A stretch of DNA of 64,000 nucleotides, taken from NCBI GenBank assembly GCA_020205615.1, contig CM035170.1, forward strand, positions 34,844,123 through 34,908,122, read 5' to 3'. Positions 35,401 to 47,125 of the stretch are shown here, one piece after another (the first letter of the stretch is position 1; every line of letters begins with the position of its first letter). The notes beneath the pieces were generated by a model. That model saw only the letters and a program-made list of their open reading frames with translations, searched no databases and was not told the origin of the DNA. The DNA comes from Panax quinquefolius (lineage: Eukaryota; Streptophyta; Magnoliopsida; Apiales; Araliaceae). The position numbers were made by a program, and so were the translations under genes.

Positions 35401-35691
35401 ATGATTGCAGCTAAGGCCGAACAAACTGAGGGTTCTAAGAAAGATAAATGCAAGGCTAGGATGGATAGTTAATTATCCTGTAATAGACTAGTATGTTTGT
35501 ATGTATTATACTTATGGACAACAAAGAATGTATTCGATTTCTAAACCTGAGAAAGGATTTATTACTATTTTAATAAGAATATAGTCAATACAATCATTTT
35601 GTTGTTGTCTCAATGGAATGACTGTATAAATTATAGTACCGTGTATCACCATCTGTCAGGTTGGAAGATACCCGGATTTGGGGGCGTCACA
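32477..35691 (+). repeat. Solo LTR F, same family as D
   Basis: 3215 bases from TGTAACGCCCGAG to GGGGGCGTCACA, with no internal region on either side. Flanks AATAG (32472-32476) and AATGG (35692-35696) are a 5-base duplication with one change. TATA box at 33317-33324. Left by recombination between the two LTRs of a former element. Confidence 0.9.
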
Positions 35692-36473
35692 AATGGCATA
35701 ATCATAATAATAAGTTAAGTGTATTTAATTTATTCTACGGTGATTGAAAAAATTAAATAACTTAATATTTATTATTTAATAATTTTGAAATATTTAATAT
35801 AAATTAATAAGAGGAGTCTTATTATTATAACTATTATTATTATTATTTAATTATTAAAGGAGTTTGAGAATTAATTAATAAAAGTACTCTTATATATTCC
35901 TAATAAGATTAGGAGGCTAATTAATTAAAAGAGTTTAATTAATTATTCATAATAAGATTAGGAGCCTAATTAATTAAAACAAAACCCAATTCCTTAATTG
36001 TAAAGGAGGGTTGCCTTTATCTATAAATAAGAAGAGTTATTATGGGCGAGGGTTGCTATTTTTCACAATACAAGTTAATGATTATTCCAAGAGTTGGGAG
36101 AGTACACCTTTTCTATAGAGATAGAAAAACTAGGGTTTTGCTAAACACCCATCTTCTTGAATACTTGTTCTTCCTTGGTGGATCACCTCTAGAGGCCAAA
36201 CACTTGGGTGACTAACGTTGATCAAAGGAAGGAATCAAACCTGGTGGATTCAAGTTGAACGTGAAAAGGAATTGGAGGTGATCTCGTACCTAAGGAAGAT
36301 CGTTTCTACAAGGGTATAAATTTTGATCTCCTTCTCCTTTCTATTGATTGATAATTATGCACAAAGTATGATCATGGTGATGATTTGTATGAAAATTTTA
36401 AAATTTGTTTTATCGTACTTCTATACCTTTTATGTAATTTAATTACATGTACGCGCTATATACAAACCTAACA
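35692..36473 (+). repeat. Copia-type solo LTR G, segment 3
   Basis: End of G, with TATAAATA at 36022-36029 and the terminus CAAACCTAACA, followed by ATAAC (36474-36478). Contains direct repeats of GGAGGCTAATTAATTAAAA (about 35910 and 35961). Confidence 0.75.
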
Positions 36474-37787
36474 ATAACTTTGTTATAGCATATTTTACTC
36501 CGTTCCAATTGGAACATTTCCACCATTTATACAATCTCTACACAGATACAACAACTTATTTACCTACGATGGTTTTAAATTTGTTCATCAATAACAAGCT
36601 CTAAGTTTTTCATACGTTCTTCATTTAATTCGTTATTAACGATTATGATTTCACTTAGCAAACACTTATTAGTGTTTTAAGTCCACTAATTCTTCCTTAT
36701 TCCTCCGGAATACATATGATTCCATTGAATCATTCAACAACCACCAACAAAGCACTTCTTAACAATCTACAAAACTTAAAAGAGTTGAAGATTAAGGTTC
36801 TTAGTTATTACCTCTTGATTGCTTGGTGACTTGATGAATTAAACTAGAACTTCCTTCTTGATTAATCCAATTTGCTGTCGCTTCTCTCTCAATATAATAC
36901 TTGCTCTTAAATATGTTAGATGATTTGTTAAATAGAGAAGAGAAATGGTCTGCCTTTTATAGAAAAAGCAAGAGTTGGGGTACAATGGTCTTTAAGACAA
37001 CTTTGCTATACTTATGAATTGCTCACTTTACTTAGGATCTTGTATGTCAAAACCCTCAACTTTCCCAATCTTACAAATCCTCCCCTCACCACCTCCTCAC
37101 TTTTAACAATGATTGAGTTAAACTAACTCAACCAAGAATTTTGTGTCATCCTAACATTAAATGTCACCTCCTTAACTTGCAAGATCTTTTGCCAATCTTG
37201 CCTTGGAAGCTTTGGCTAGCTATATGGCGTGGTGGAGGCCCCACATGGTTTACCCCACCCATTTCAACCCATCCATGACCCAACGGTTAACCCATCTTGT
37301 TGGACCTTAGTTTGGGCTTGGTTTGAATTTGATTTGGGCCATGCTTTGGGCTTTAAATAACATTCATTTGGGACTTGATTTAAATTATCATTGGGCCTCC
37401 TAACACTTCCTATTGGGCTTCTCAAAGTTAAAGCTCAATTGATTAATAATTAACTTTGACTTTCCATATTTTTATTGTATAATTCTCGTATTCTACTTCG
37501 TATTATATGTCATATTATTCTTCGTATTATACTCGTATAATAATTCATATTATACTCGTATTCTTTTTCTTTTACTTTCTAAAATTCATTACACATTAAA
37601 AAAATTACGTTTTTTCGTTCTCAAATTTTATTTGACATTCTGTCTTTCCTTTTCATTGTAACGTTTGTTCTTCGAAAAATCGAAAATACGTAAAAACATT
37701 TTTGGGTGGATAGTGTTTTTACGTATTTTTCTCGAAATTTTTTTATTTTCCCCTACGATCTCTAATTCATAAACCATAACATTCACA
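36474..37787 (-). repeat. LTR H, segment 2
   Basis: Minus-strand LTR of a chromovirus family related to but diverged from D/F. TATAAAAG on the minus strand at 36961-36954, and GGCCCAAT-type stretches at 37290-37440 like those of D. No genes. Interrupted at 37788 by K. Confidence 0.7.
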
Positions 37788-39284
37788 TGTTGGGTATCGG
37801 TACATAAAACGTAGCGAAATTAAACAATATAAAGTGCAATTTCGAAACCTTAAAACAGGATCCATGCAAAAACTAACTTAATTCAGTGGTTAGAAATTAT
37901 AACGATTAAGAAAGCTAGAAACGATGCGGTCGAATCGCCAACGCAATCCAACGGAACAACGTCTCTATGGTATCCACATGAACGCTCGCGAATCGTCGTA
38001 CAATTCTGCAATTGAAGGGAACTGCGGTACTAGCCACCAAAGGAACATGTTTTTAAACTTTTCTCTAGTCTCTCTCTAAGAGCGGCTAGGGTTTATGAGG
38101 TTATGATCGTTAACCTTAAAATAGCTGCTACATATCATATATATAGCAGTTAAAAGGGATTAATCCAAAACCCTTTTAAAATCCAAATTTATTTATATAT
38201 ATATCTTAATTAAGTCTTACTTAATTAATATACCTATATATAAATTATCCTATTAATTTAAATTTGAAATTTAAATATTATCAGTCATATTGACATATTT
38301 AAATCTTTATAATTTAAATTAATTCCCTTTTAATTACGTTCTATGTGTGTGACCCTATAGGTTATTATTACGTTGGCAATAATTTTAAAATCATATTATA
38401 AAATTAAAAATAGTGAGCGACATCTAGTAATGCATGACTGCTACCCAAGTAATAATAAGATCGATGATTCGATGCAACCTTTTCGTGACCAATGTTTCAA
38501 TGTAATTTAATCCTTATAACCTTGACATCCCAGATTAAACTCGAGTCATGGAATGTGTCATACTCTTCATAATTTAATCTGAATTTTCTTGATCAATGAG
38601 TAGACTATTTGAAACAAATCACTATTTGCGCATGGCCATGCATTTCATAGTCCTACTCAATCAAGATGCCTATGGATATCACCCCTATTATATAGGAGGG
38701 TTAAATTCCATCTAGATCACTCATATTTCTCACACGATTCATGATGTACCCAATAATCACCTTTATAGTCCACCCTATTAAAGGTGGCCTTTGATGATAT
38801 CAAAGTACATAAATTCTTGTGTAGTAATATAGTGATTTCAGGTCTGAGGACCATTACATCATTGTCACTTTGACACTTTGATGCTCCACATAGAATTCTC
38901 ATGGTGGGTCTGTCCAATACATCGTTCTCTAACATATACCTATGCATTGACTTAATATCTCATATATTTATGACCAATGAGATTTGGTCATCAGTCAATC
39001 CACATACTAGTCTCAATGCATCATTGTTGTCCTATCAACAATGATACTCGACTAGGGACATTTAAGAGCAATGATACTAATTGTAATTATATAATCTCAT
39101 GTTTAAGTCACATACTTGAAACTATATAAATTGATCACTATTCTAAGGAATTTTATTATGTTAACATTTATATAACGCAGTAAATAAAACCATAATAACA
39201 TCATTCATTTATTCAATCAAATATAATATCAAAATGTTAAGCAATTATATCAAATAATTGGCCTCTAGGGCATAAACTCTAACA
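37788..39284 (-). repeat. Copia solo LTR K
   Basis: 1497 bases. In element sense it starts TGTTAGAGTTTATGCCCTAG (from 39284), a typical plant Copia LTR start, and ends CCCAACA (37788). Flanks TCACA (37783-37787) and TCATA (39285-39289) are a 5-base duplication with one change. No internal sequence. A TATATATA box lies near 38138-38150 (minus). Confidence 0.88.
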
Positions 39285-39414
39285 TCATACACATCTTAGG
39301 TCAACAAATTGACCTTTAAACACATAACACATAATAAAATCCATATAATCTCATTTTATTCAATAAAATCAAATAAAAATTATTTATATTCTATGTATGA
39401 TTTCTTGGTTGTTA
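39285..39414 (-). repeat. LTR H, segment 1 (5' start)
   Basis: In minus sense it begins TGTAACAACCAAGAAATC at 39414 and aligns with the starts of D and F (TTTTTATTTGATT, then AAGGTCAATTTGTTGACCTA against their AAGGTCGTTCTATGACCTA). This fixes the orientation of H. Confidence 0.75.
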
Positions 39415-41574
39415 CATCACGTAGCTGAGGATGAGTTCATAGAATCCGCAACAACAATCCCTGAACGATAGACTACCCAAGGCAAGACAGTTGACTATCT
39501 TGCAGATTTAAGAAGATACTTTTTTTTTCTCTATCTTCCCAGATCCGGAATTGGTCAAACTCTATGTCATTGCGTAGCTCTCGGAAAGAGCTTTCCAGAA
39601 TGGTATTGCACATCTCCTAGCTCTTCTTATATTTAAAGTTACGAACATTTTAACAAACAACACAAAAAACTAACTACACGACACAAAAATCTATGCATGT
39701 GGGCCCCCACTAGCGCCAACCACATATGCATCTGCGACCGAACCCCGAGGCCTATAAAAGGACGATTTTAACTCATTTTGCAAAGAGAGCACATTTCCAT
39801 AGTTTTAGAGAGAGAGAGAGAAGGAAGTCTAGATATAGAAGGAGACGAGTTTCAGAGCAAAAATGCTCTAGGTTCCATATGAATCTAGCTATTTTTAGAT
39901 AGATATCTCATACATTTGAGTGTAATAACATAGATCCAAAGCTAGGGAACATGTTCCTCCATTTTCCAAGGTAAAAGATCCAACCTTTCTTGTATTTTTA
40001 ATGTAGATCTATTAGATCTCTTGTGTTTTATATATTATTATGCCTACATCTTGTTAAAGTTTCGATCTTTTTGTATATGCTTGTTCTTTTTCTATAGATT
40101 TACTTCGTTTCATCGGTTATTTTGCTCAAAAGTTGTAAAGATTGAATATTTTTGCTAGATCCATATTAGATCTAGCTCAGATCAAGCCCTTTTTTCGATT
40201 CTAGAGCTTAAAGCTTGAATCTTTATGTTAGATTGGTTTAGATCTAGTCTAGATCTAGTTATTTTCATGTTTTAATTTTATTTTGTTTACCCCCAAAAAT
40301 CCTAGATTTATATCTAGTGGTGAGTGGATCCCATCTACCCACCGTCAAGGGATTATAACAATTGAATCACCTGATAGCCAGTTTGGGATATATTTTTTAT
40401 TTTCTATTTTAACTCCCGATTATGTCATTGTATGGATCTCATGTATCTTAGATCTACATATTTATTTCTTAAATTCTAAGTTCTTTCGATAAATCTCATC
40501 AATACATATAGTCCATCACGATGTTGGATTCAGTTTTGCGATCTATGAGATATGATCTTCAAGAGACCTTTCATATATCTTTTCTTTGTTTTTAGATATC
40601 AATGTATCATTTATTTGCAATGTGAGTCTAGGAATATTGGAGTTGAGAATCCATAAATTGAACCTTGGCTAAATTCCCGCGATGGACGTAATTTCCATTG
40701 TAAAAGTTAATATCTAATCATTGTACATGTAAATTTGGGCCATAAAATGATATTAAGGGTTTAATCTCGAGAGAGCCGGATTTAAAGCCTCATGATAGCG
40801 AAAGAATTGTGATTACAAGTGCTCGGGCTATCGAGATGACTTTCATGCCCACGGGTAGTCTCGACCATTTTCAATGTTTGATTTCGTATATTATCATAAA
40901 CAAATGACTTACAAGTAAAGTAACAAAGATCTTCTAAAATCAAACAAATTCAGGTTATTAGACAACTAAAGTTTAAAAAATTAAAAGTATCAAAGAATCT
41001 CAATTTCTATTTGACAAAGGGGTTGAAAACCATATTTTCTAAAACGTCACCCTAAACATGCTTTATCAAAATTAAATTTTAAAAAACTATTCTTCAAATC
41101 AAATCTTTCGTGCATATGCAAAAAGAGGTTTTAAACTGCTTTCAAAATAACGCACTCAAACACAATATTCTAGGCTTCTTTAAAATCACACATGATACAC
41201 ACACCTCACCCTTAGGAACACAATCAGATGCGGTAATCGTGTTTTTCACGGAAGTCGGGGGTGCCTAACACCTTCCCCTCGCTTAAGCAAGCCCCTGAAC
41301 TATATGAATCTCGATTTTGAGACCAAGCTTATGGAGTCACATATTGGTTCATATTGTGAAAACCTCAAAAATTCAGATGAGTTTGGTACATTATTTAAAC
41401 TTATACCAACAAGTGACTCTGTCTAATTGGCCCACCATTAAAATCAACCTTTCAAAACACCGCCGACATTTATGTCTGTTTTTTTCAAATATCACCCTTT
41501 AAGTAAATAAATCGACTTAGGGAAATAAAAAGAGTAGAAACATGCTTAGGAAAAATCTTGCCCCGGTGTCAACA
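39415..41574 (+). repeat. Old Tat-type LTR I
   Basis: Left end cut by H. Similar to A/B LTRs in parts (CTATGTCATTGCGTAGCTCTCGG against CATGTCATTGCGTAACTCTCGA; GGGGGTGCCTAACACCTTCCC near the 3' end). TATAAAAG at 39753-39760. Ends GGTGTCAACA. No gene; the 69-codon frame at 40283 is in LTR text. Confidence 0.75.
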
Positions 41575-41576
41575 TT

Positions 41577-41594
41577 TGACAACTCTACTATTTA
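41577..41594 (+). other. Decayed primer binding site of I
   Basis: TGACAACTCTACTATTTA aligns with B's TGGCGACTCTGCTGGGGA: seven differences, every one at a G (four G to A, three G to T). Positioned two bases after the LTR end as in A and B. Confidence 0.6.
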
Positions 41595-41735
41595 ATATTG
41601 GGAACAATAGAGGGCTTAATCCACATTCAATCTTGTTGTTTGCCATACTTATTTATGTTTGTTGTGTGAATGATTCGAATGTATGTATGCCTTATATTTT
41701 TGAATGCTTTATTTTAGTTTTTCGCACAATGTCAC
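41595..41735. other. Short leader remnant between LTRs I and J
   Basis: 140 bases. TGTGTGAATGATTCGAATGTATGTATGCC resembles the Tat leader (TGTGTGAATGTTGCATTTAC near 51992). No coding content. Confidence 0.5.
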
Positions 41736-43461
41736 TGTCGACACCGGGTGGGGGTGGGGAAGATTTTCCCTCTTTCCCTAATATTTGTGTTGTTTCTACC
41801 CTTTTTAAGATTTCTATTTTTTAATGTTTATTTAAAGGGTAGGGTTTTGGGAAAAGACCGACATAAATGTCGACGAATTTGAAAAAGTCAATTTTAATAA
41901 TTGAGCCGAATCAGACAGACTCGCCAGTTGGTATAAGTTCAAATGGTTGTACCAACTCATCTGAATTTTTGCAATTTTCATAATATGGCCCAATATTTGA
42001 CTTCGTAAAATTGGTCTGGAACTCGAGATTCGTAGAGTTTGGGGGTTTCTTAAGTCAGGGGAAGGTGTAAGGCACCCTCCCGACTTCCTTGAAAACACGG
42101 TTACCACATCTTTTTGTTTCCTAAACATGGACTCTGTGTGTGTGATATTGAGAAAGCCTTTTCTATTTTTGAATCGTTTTAAGTGCCTTGATTTTGTAAG
42201 TTATTTTAAACCTAATTTTAGCCTAGGAGCGCGATTGTTTAATTTTTAATTTGAGTTTTGAAGAAGGGGCTTTTTGAGGATTTGGAGAACTTTGGTGTTC
42301 TTGCCCTATGTTGTTGCTTGGTTTTGACCTTATGTTTGCCTAGTCCCGAGTGATTTATTTTATAAGATCTTCGTTGTTTTGTTTTGAAAATTGTTTTTGC
42401 TGATAATACATGAAATAAAGCATGGAAAAGGGTTTGGCCATCCCCGGGCATGAAATCCATCTTGATAGAGCTAGGTACCCACAGTCACAATTTTCACTAT
42501 CACGGGGCCTTAAATCCGGTCTCTTGGGATAAAGCCCTCGAAGTTGTTTTAAGGCCCAAAATTATATGTACAATGATTTACACTATTTAATATTATATTT
42601 TAACAAAAAAGTTCATCACGGGAATCTAGTCAAGATCCAATTAGTAGATCTTGACCCTAGGATTGCTAGGCTCACATCAATATGCTTGAACATAACTTGA
42701 AAAGATCTAAAAGGGGCTCCCGTAACCCTGACTTTTAGATCGCAATATCAAAACCATTACTCGAAAGACTAGGTGTATAACGAGATCTATCAAAGGATCC
42801 CTAAATCTAGGATATGAATCCTTAGATTTAGGGTATCTAAAGATCCGTATAATGACACAATCGGCATTTTAACAAAAGTATATACACAAATGTATCCTAA
42901 AATCGCTATCAGGTGATTCATTGATTAGAATCCCTAGCACGATTAGTTAGGACATCCTCCTCGCTAGATATGGATCTAGGATTTTGCAAGTGTTTAAAAT
43001 CATTTGAAATCATTGAAAATGACTAGATCTAACCTAAATTCGAGCCAATCTAGCATATAGGTTCAAGCTTTGAAGCTTTATAACCAGTTAAGGGCTAGAT
43101 CTGACTAGATCTAGGGTAGATCTAGTAAAAGATTTGATCTTTAACTATATACAAACAAAATAATCGGTAAAATCGATAGATCTATAGATAAAAAATCAAT
43201 ATATGTATAAAAATTGAATCTTTAACTATGTATAAGCACAATATTGAATTAGATATAAAAGGAAATGAACAAAGATTCAGGTTTTCACGTTGGGGAATGT
43301 AGTAACAAGCTTCATTTGACTTAGATCTATGTTATATCACTCTATATGTATAAGATCTAACTATAAAATGCTAGATATAACCTAGATGTAGTGATTTTTT
43401 GGAGTGATTTTTGAGCTCCTTCTATAATAACCAGGAATTTCAAGTCACTTTATATGTATAT
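41736..43461 (-). repeat. Old Tat-type LTR J, inverted relative to I
   Basis: Starts on the plus strand with TGTCGACACCGGG (the LTR 3' end in minus sense), then the reverse complement of the I sequence (GGGAAGGTGTAAGGCACCCTCCCGACTTCC). The 5' part is cut off by element E at 43462. Together with I it forms a large inverted repeat with about 160 bases between. Confidence 0.72.
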
Positions 43462-45952
43462 TGTAAGACCCCAACTTTTTATAAATAAAATTTAATTTCT
43501 TCTATTTATTATTTTGTTATAGTAAGGGGTTGATTTGATTAATGTGGTTAGTTATTCGTAAAATACGCAAATATTTTAACTAAGCAAGTGGTTATAAAAT
43601 ATTCATTGTTGTCGGGGAATATTCGTTTGGTCGTGGAAAATTCTTACTGTCGGGGAATATTCGTACGATGGAGCAGCCATTTGTGGGCCCCATAACGGAA
43701 AGCTATCGGATGTAGAAAATGACAAGTTTGAGTTTTTTTTATAAATAACGATGTAGTTGTTACTAATTAATTTGTTGGAATACACAGTGGTTAAAGTACA
43801 AGATGTCTGCGTGGTTGTACATAAGTAGCTTACCGGTATTGCACAATATTTGTGGATTATTTATTCTTACGTAAGAAGGCACTACTCAATAATTACTACA
43901 ATAATTACTGTTTAATATTTTATTTTATTAATTCAATAATTGCTACGTTGATATTTTATATTATTGTTGTTTCAATAATTGTCACTGCAAAGTATTTCCC
44001 ATTATCAGATCAATAATTTATATTATTTGAATAATATTATTAGATAGCATTATTGGCAATGTCTAAGGAAGTTCTATCTAGGAAAGGGGTTTGGTCACCT
44101 AATTGCGTGCCAGTAAGAAGAAATCCTTATCGGAAAGCCCCCTCTTTCTTGGGAACGACCTGGTTGTCATTATTGTGATTCTGTAATATTATTTATGAAT
44201 AATTAATTATTAATTTATATGATAAGGAAATATTTATTTTATGTGGATATAAATGAAGGTATTAAAAATCATCCGTATGTAGATTTCAGTTATTTTTTGT
44301 TTGGGATTTAGAAAAACTTTCTTCTACAAAGTTTTAGAGAATTAAATTTTATATGGAATAAGGTTCATATTTTTCTGATAAAATGGCTATTTATTATGAA
44401 TTATTGATGTTTTGGAAATAAATGTTTTTATTAAAATCATAGGTAGGCCCCACTTTTGGTTGTTGTGGAAAAATTATTGAATTTCAAGTGTGGTGTGCGT
44501 GAATAGCAATGGGTAAAAGCCACCGGTAGCAGGTTAGTCTGCTTTGGCGTTCTAAGCATTTTCTTATAAATAGGGTGCTTAGGTTAAAATTGAAAATTAC
44601 ATCAGAATCTGAAGTTTTCTCTCTCTATAATATCGAGCGTATTTTTGTGAGTATTTAGATACTTCGAGAGTTGATAAGCAATGCAAGTTTTCTTCAATAT
44701 TATATCTGATATTTCAGCCAGAAGTACTATTCTTTTGAGGTATGGGATGTTATTTTCTTCGTAAATGATGTTATTTCTTTCAATATCATTATACCAAAAT
44801 AATTGTATGAATTTTATTATGAAATTTTTACCTTTTCATGTCGAGGTTACTATTCACGTATACGGCACTATTCACATATACGATACTATTCATGAATACG
44901 GTACTATTCACGAGTACTATTCACGAAGTATGATTTTTCTTATGAAATTGTTACCTTTTGTGTCGGGGTTACTATTCACGTATACAACACTATTCTCGAA
45001 TACAACACTATTCACAGAAAAATTAAATTTTCTTATCTTTGTCCAAGTGGTCTATTATGGTTACTATCTTTGATTATATCCATGTTTTGATCTTCATTCT
45101 TGAATTTTTCTCCATAATTGATTATTATGGAGTATATTTTGATCTTGGATAAACTGATGTACGAATCCTTAATCTTTGTCCTTTTATTTCACTGGATTCG
45201 TTTCATTAAAATATTTTTCATCATCCTCAATCCTAAATAATGATATAACTGAATATCTTCGGCCTGTAGTGCAAAGATGAATGATTACCTGATGAATATC
45301 TTTGGCCCGTGGTGCAAAGATGGACAGGTGTTGAGATGAACATGACCAACTGGTGATACAAATGAATATGTTTGGCCCGTAAAGCAAAGATGAATATTTG
45401 GTTCAAATATGTATATTGATTGATGTTACAGGGACAAAATATTGATGATGGACTTTTAAATCATAGAAGATAGTAGACTTCATTCTCTACTTAACTCTTC
45501 TAATAAATTGTTATTTCTGCTGCGAATATTGATCTAAAACTGGTTGTCCATTATATTTTATCTGATCTATTGAAGGCTAATGATAATTTATTTTTTATTA
45601 TCTTAGTCATAATATTCTTTACTGGGTTAGTTGAGCTCACCCTTTTCATTTTTGTTCCATTTTTCTTCTCAGGAGGCTAGAATATAGCGGGAACTAGTCG
45701 GGGGTATGGAGTGATGTTTCAAGTCAGTTGTTTTAGCAGTCCTCATTATTTTGTAAAATAGTGTATGAATAACTGTAATGAGGACTTATTTAAGTTTGGA
45801 TATTGTCTAGAAGACTATTTGTATTTAAACTCACATCATATGTGTTGTCGTATTTTGCTCGATAATTGTAATAATGAAGTTGTAGTTATTTTCTATACCA
45901 TATATTTGGCGACTCAGAATGGGTTGTGTGGACCTATTTTGCGGGCGTCACA
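43462..45952 (+). repeat. 5' LTR of E
   Basis: 2491 bases, TGTAAGACCCC to GCGGGCGTCACA. TATAAATA at 44565-44572. Contains a short tandem block of ACTATTCACGWATACG units (about 44850-45015) and three spaced copies of GGCCYGTRRWGCAAAGATG (45262, 45305 and 45373). Confidence 0.9.
44565..44572 (+). promoter_or_regulatory. TATA box of LTR E
   Basis: TATAAATA in TTCTTATAAATAGGGTGC. Confidence 0.65.
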
Positions 45953-45954
45953 GT

Positions 45955-45971
45955 TGGTATCAGAGCTTAGG
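45955..45971 (+). other. Primer binding site of E (initiator Met)
   Basis: TGGTATCAGAGCTTAGG, a perfect TGGTATCAGAGC site two bases after the LTR. Confidence 0.9.
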
Positions 45972-46192
45972 TAAATGGTCTCTGGCGAAGATCGGGGAAT
46001 AGAACTAGGAGGGGAGAGACGAGTAAATCCTTCGCTAGTGTGTCCTACCTAAGCTTATTTGGTATTTAATTGGTCGGTTTGAATATAAGGATAATATGTG
46101 GTATGTCAATTTATTTAATTAACCCTTGTTTTATGACAGTATTTGAGAATGACAGCTTGAAAATGTTAACAATGGAGTGAATGACATCGTGG

Positions 46193-47125
46193 AGACACCT
46201 TTAATCACCAACCAGGAGAACGTGCAACAGGACGACAATGTTCCTCCTGTAAACAACACCACCGATCAAACGATGAATGATGGGATGTTTAAAAGCTTTT
46301 TACAATTCATGTAAAATCAGAAAAGGGAGACTCATGTATAAAATACGGGTAGAAATAATAGCAATGCGCGGCTTGTCACAGCCAAGCAGTTCAAAGAGTT
46401 GGGACCACCAGAATATTTGGGAAAGCCGGATCCGATCAAGGCGAAAACTTGGGTTAACCAAATTACCAAGATGTTTGATATCTTGGGATGCACGGAGGAA
46501 CATAAGGTTCTATTCGCTACCTTTATGTTTCGTGGTGAGGCAGATTACTGGTGGGAATCTATGAAGCATACCAAGCCTGTCGCACTCAATATGTCTTGGG
46601 AAACGTTTCAAAAACTGTCCAATGACAAGTAGTTTCCTGAAAGTATTCATCATATGAAGGAGGTAGAGTTTATTAGACTAGAGCAGAACAACATGGCTGT
46701 GTCCTACTACGAGGCTAAGTTCGCGAAGTTATCCAGGTTTGAACCTCATTTGGTAGAGAATGAGGAAAGTATGACGCGGATGTTTCTAAGAGGTTTGAAA
46801 CCAGAAATTCATCAATACCTTATCTCTCACAAATTTTCTATATATTCAAATGTTGTGAACAAGGCTCAATTATTAGAGCGAGATAATGAGTATGTTCAAC
46901 CGAGGGACCAGAACCAGGGTCATACCGGTGGCAGCAGTCATCGGAGAAATAACAACCAGCGGGGAGGAAAATATCTGGATAAAAGCGGTAACCACTCTGG
47001 TTGTAATCATGGCCATGATAGTAGAAGAAGCGAGTTAGGGGGAGATTTCAAAAAGAGAAGGTACAATAATGACAAAGTGAAGATGTCAAATGACCAAAGA
47101 TCAACTGCTTTACAGGGAGAGAGAA
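46193..47125 (+). pseudogene. gag of E, first part
   Basis: After an N-terminal stretch (QENVQQDDNVPPVNNTTDQT) with stops at about 46311 and 46340, the Retrotrans_gag domain is clear: FKELGPPEYLGKPDPIKAKT (from about 46392), FATFMFRGEADYWWESM (about 46510-46563), WETFQKLSNDK, a stop at 46630, then VEFIRLEQNNMAVSYYEAKF and MFLRGLKPEIHQYL. A basic Gly/Asn/Arg-rich tail (HRRNNNQRGGKYLDKSGNH) leads to the zinc knuckles, which are displaced by R2. Capsid role by family. Only two or three stops, so E is younger or less worn than D. Confidence 0.88.

Noticed and set aside
38717..38947. 76-codon minus-strand frame in solo LTR K
   Set aside because: It lies within a Copia LTR with no internal region; no domain or start context supports a gene.
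41558..42128. Frames of 88 and 98 codons across the I/J junction
   Set aside because: They run through LTR ends and a leader remnant and have no recognisable domain.
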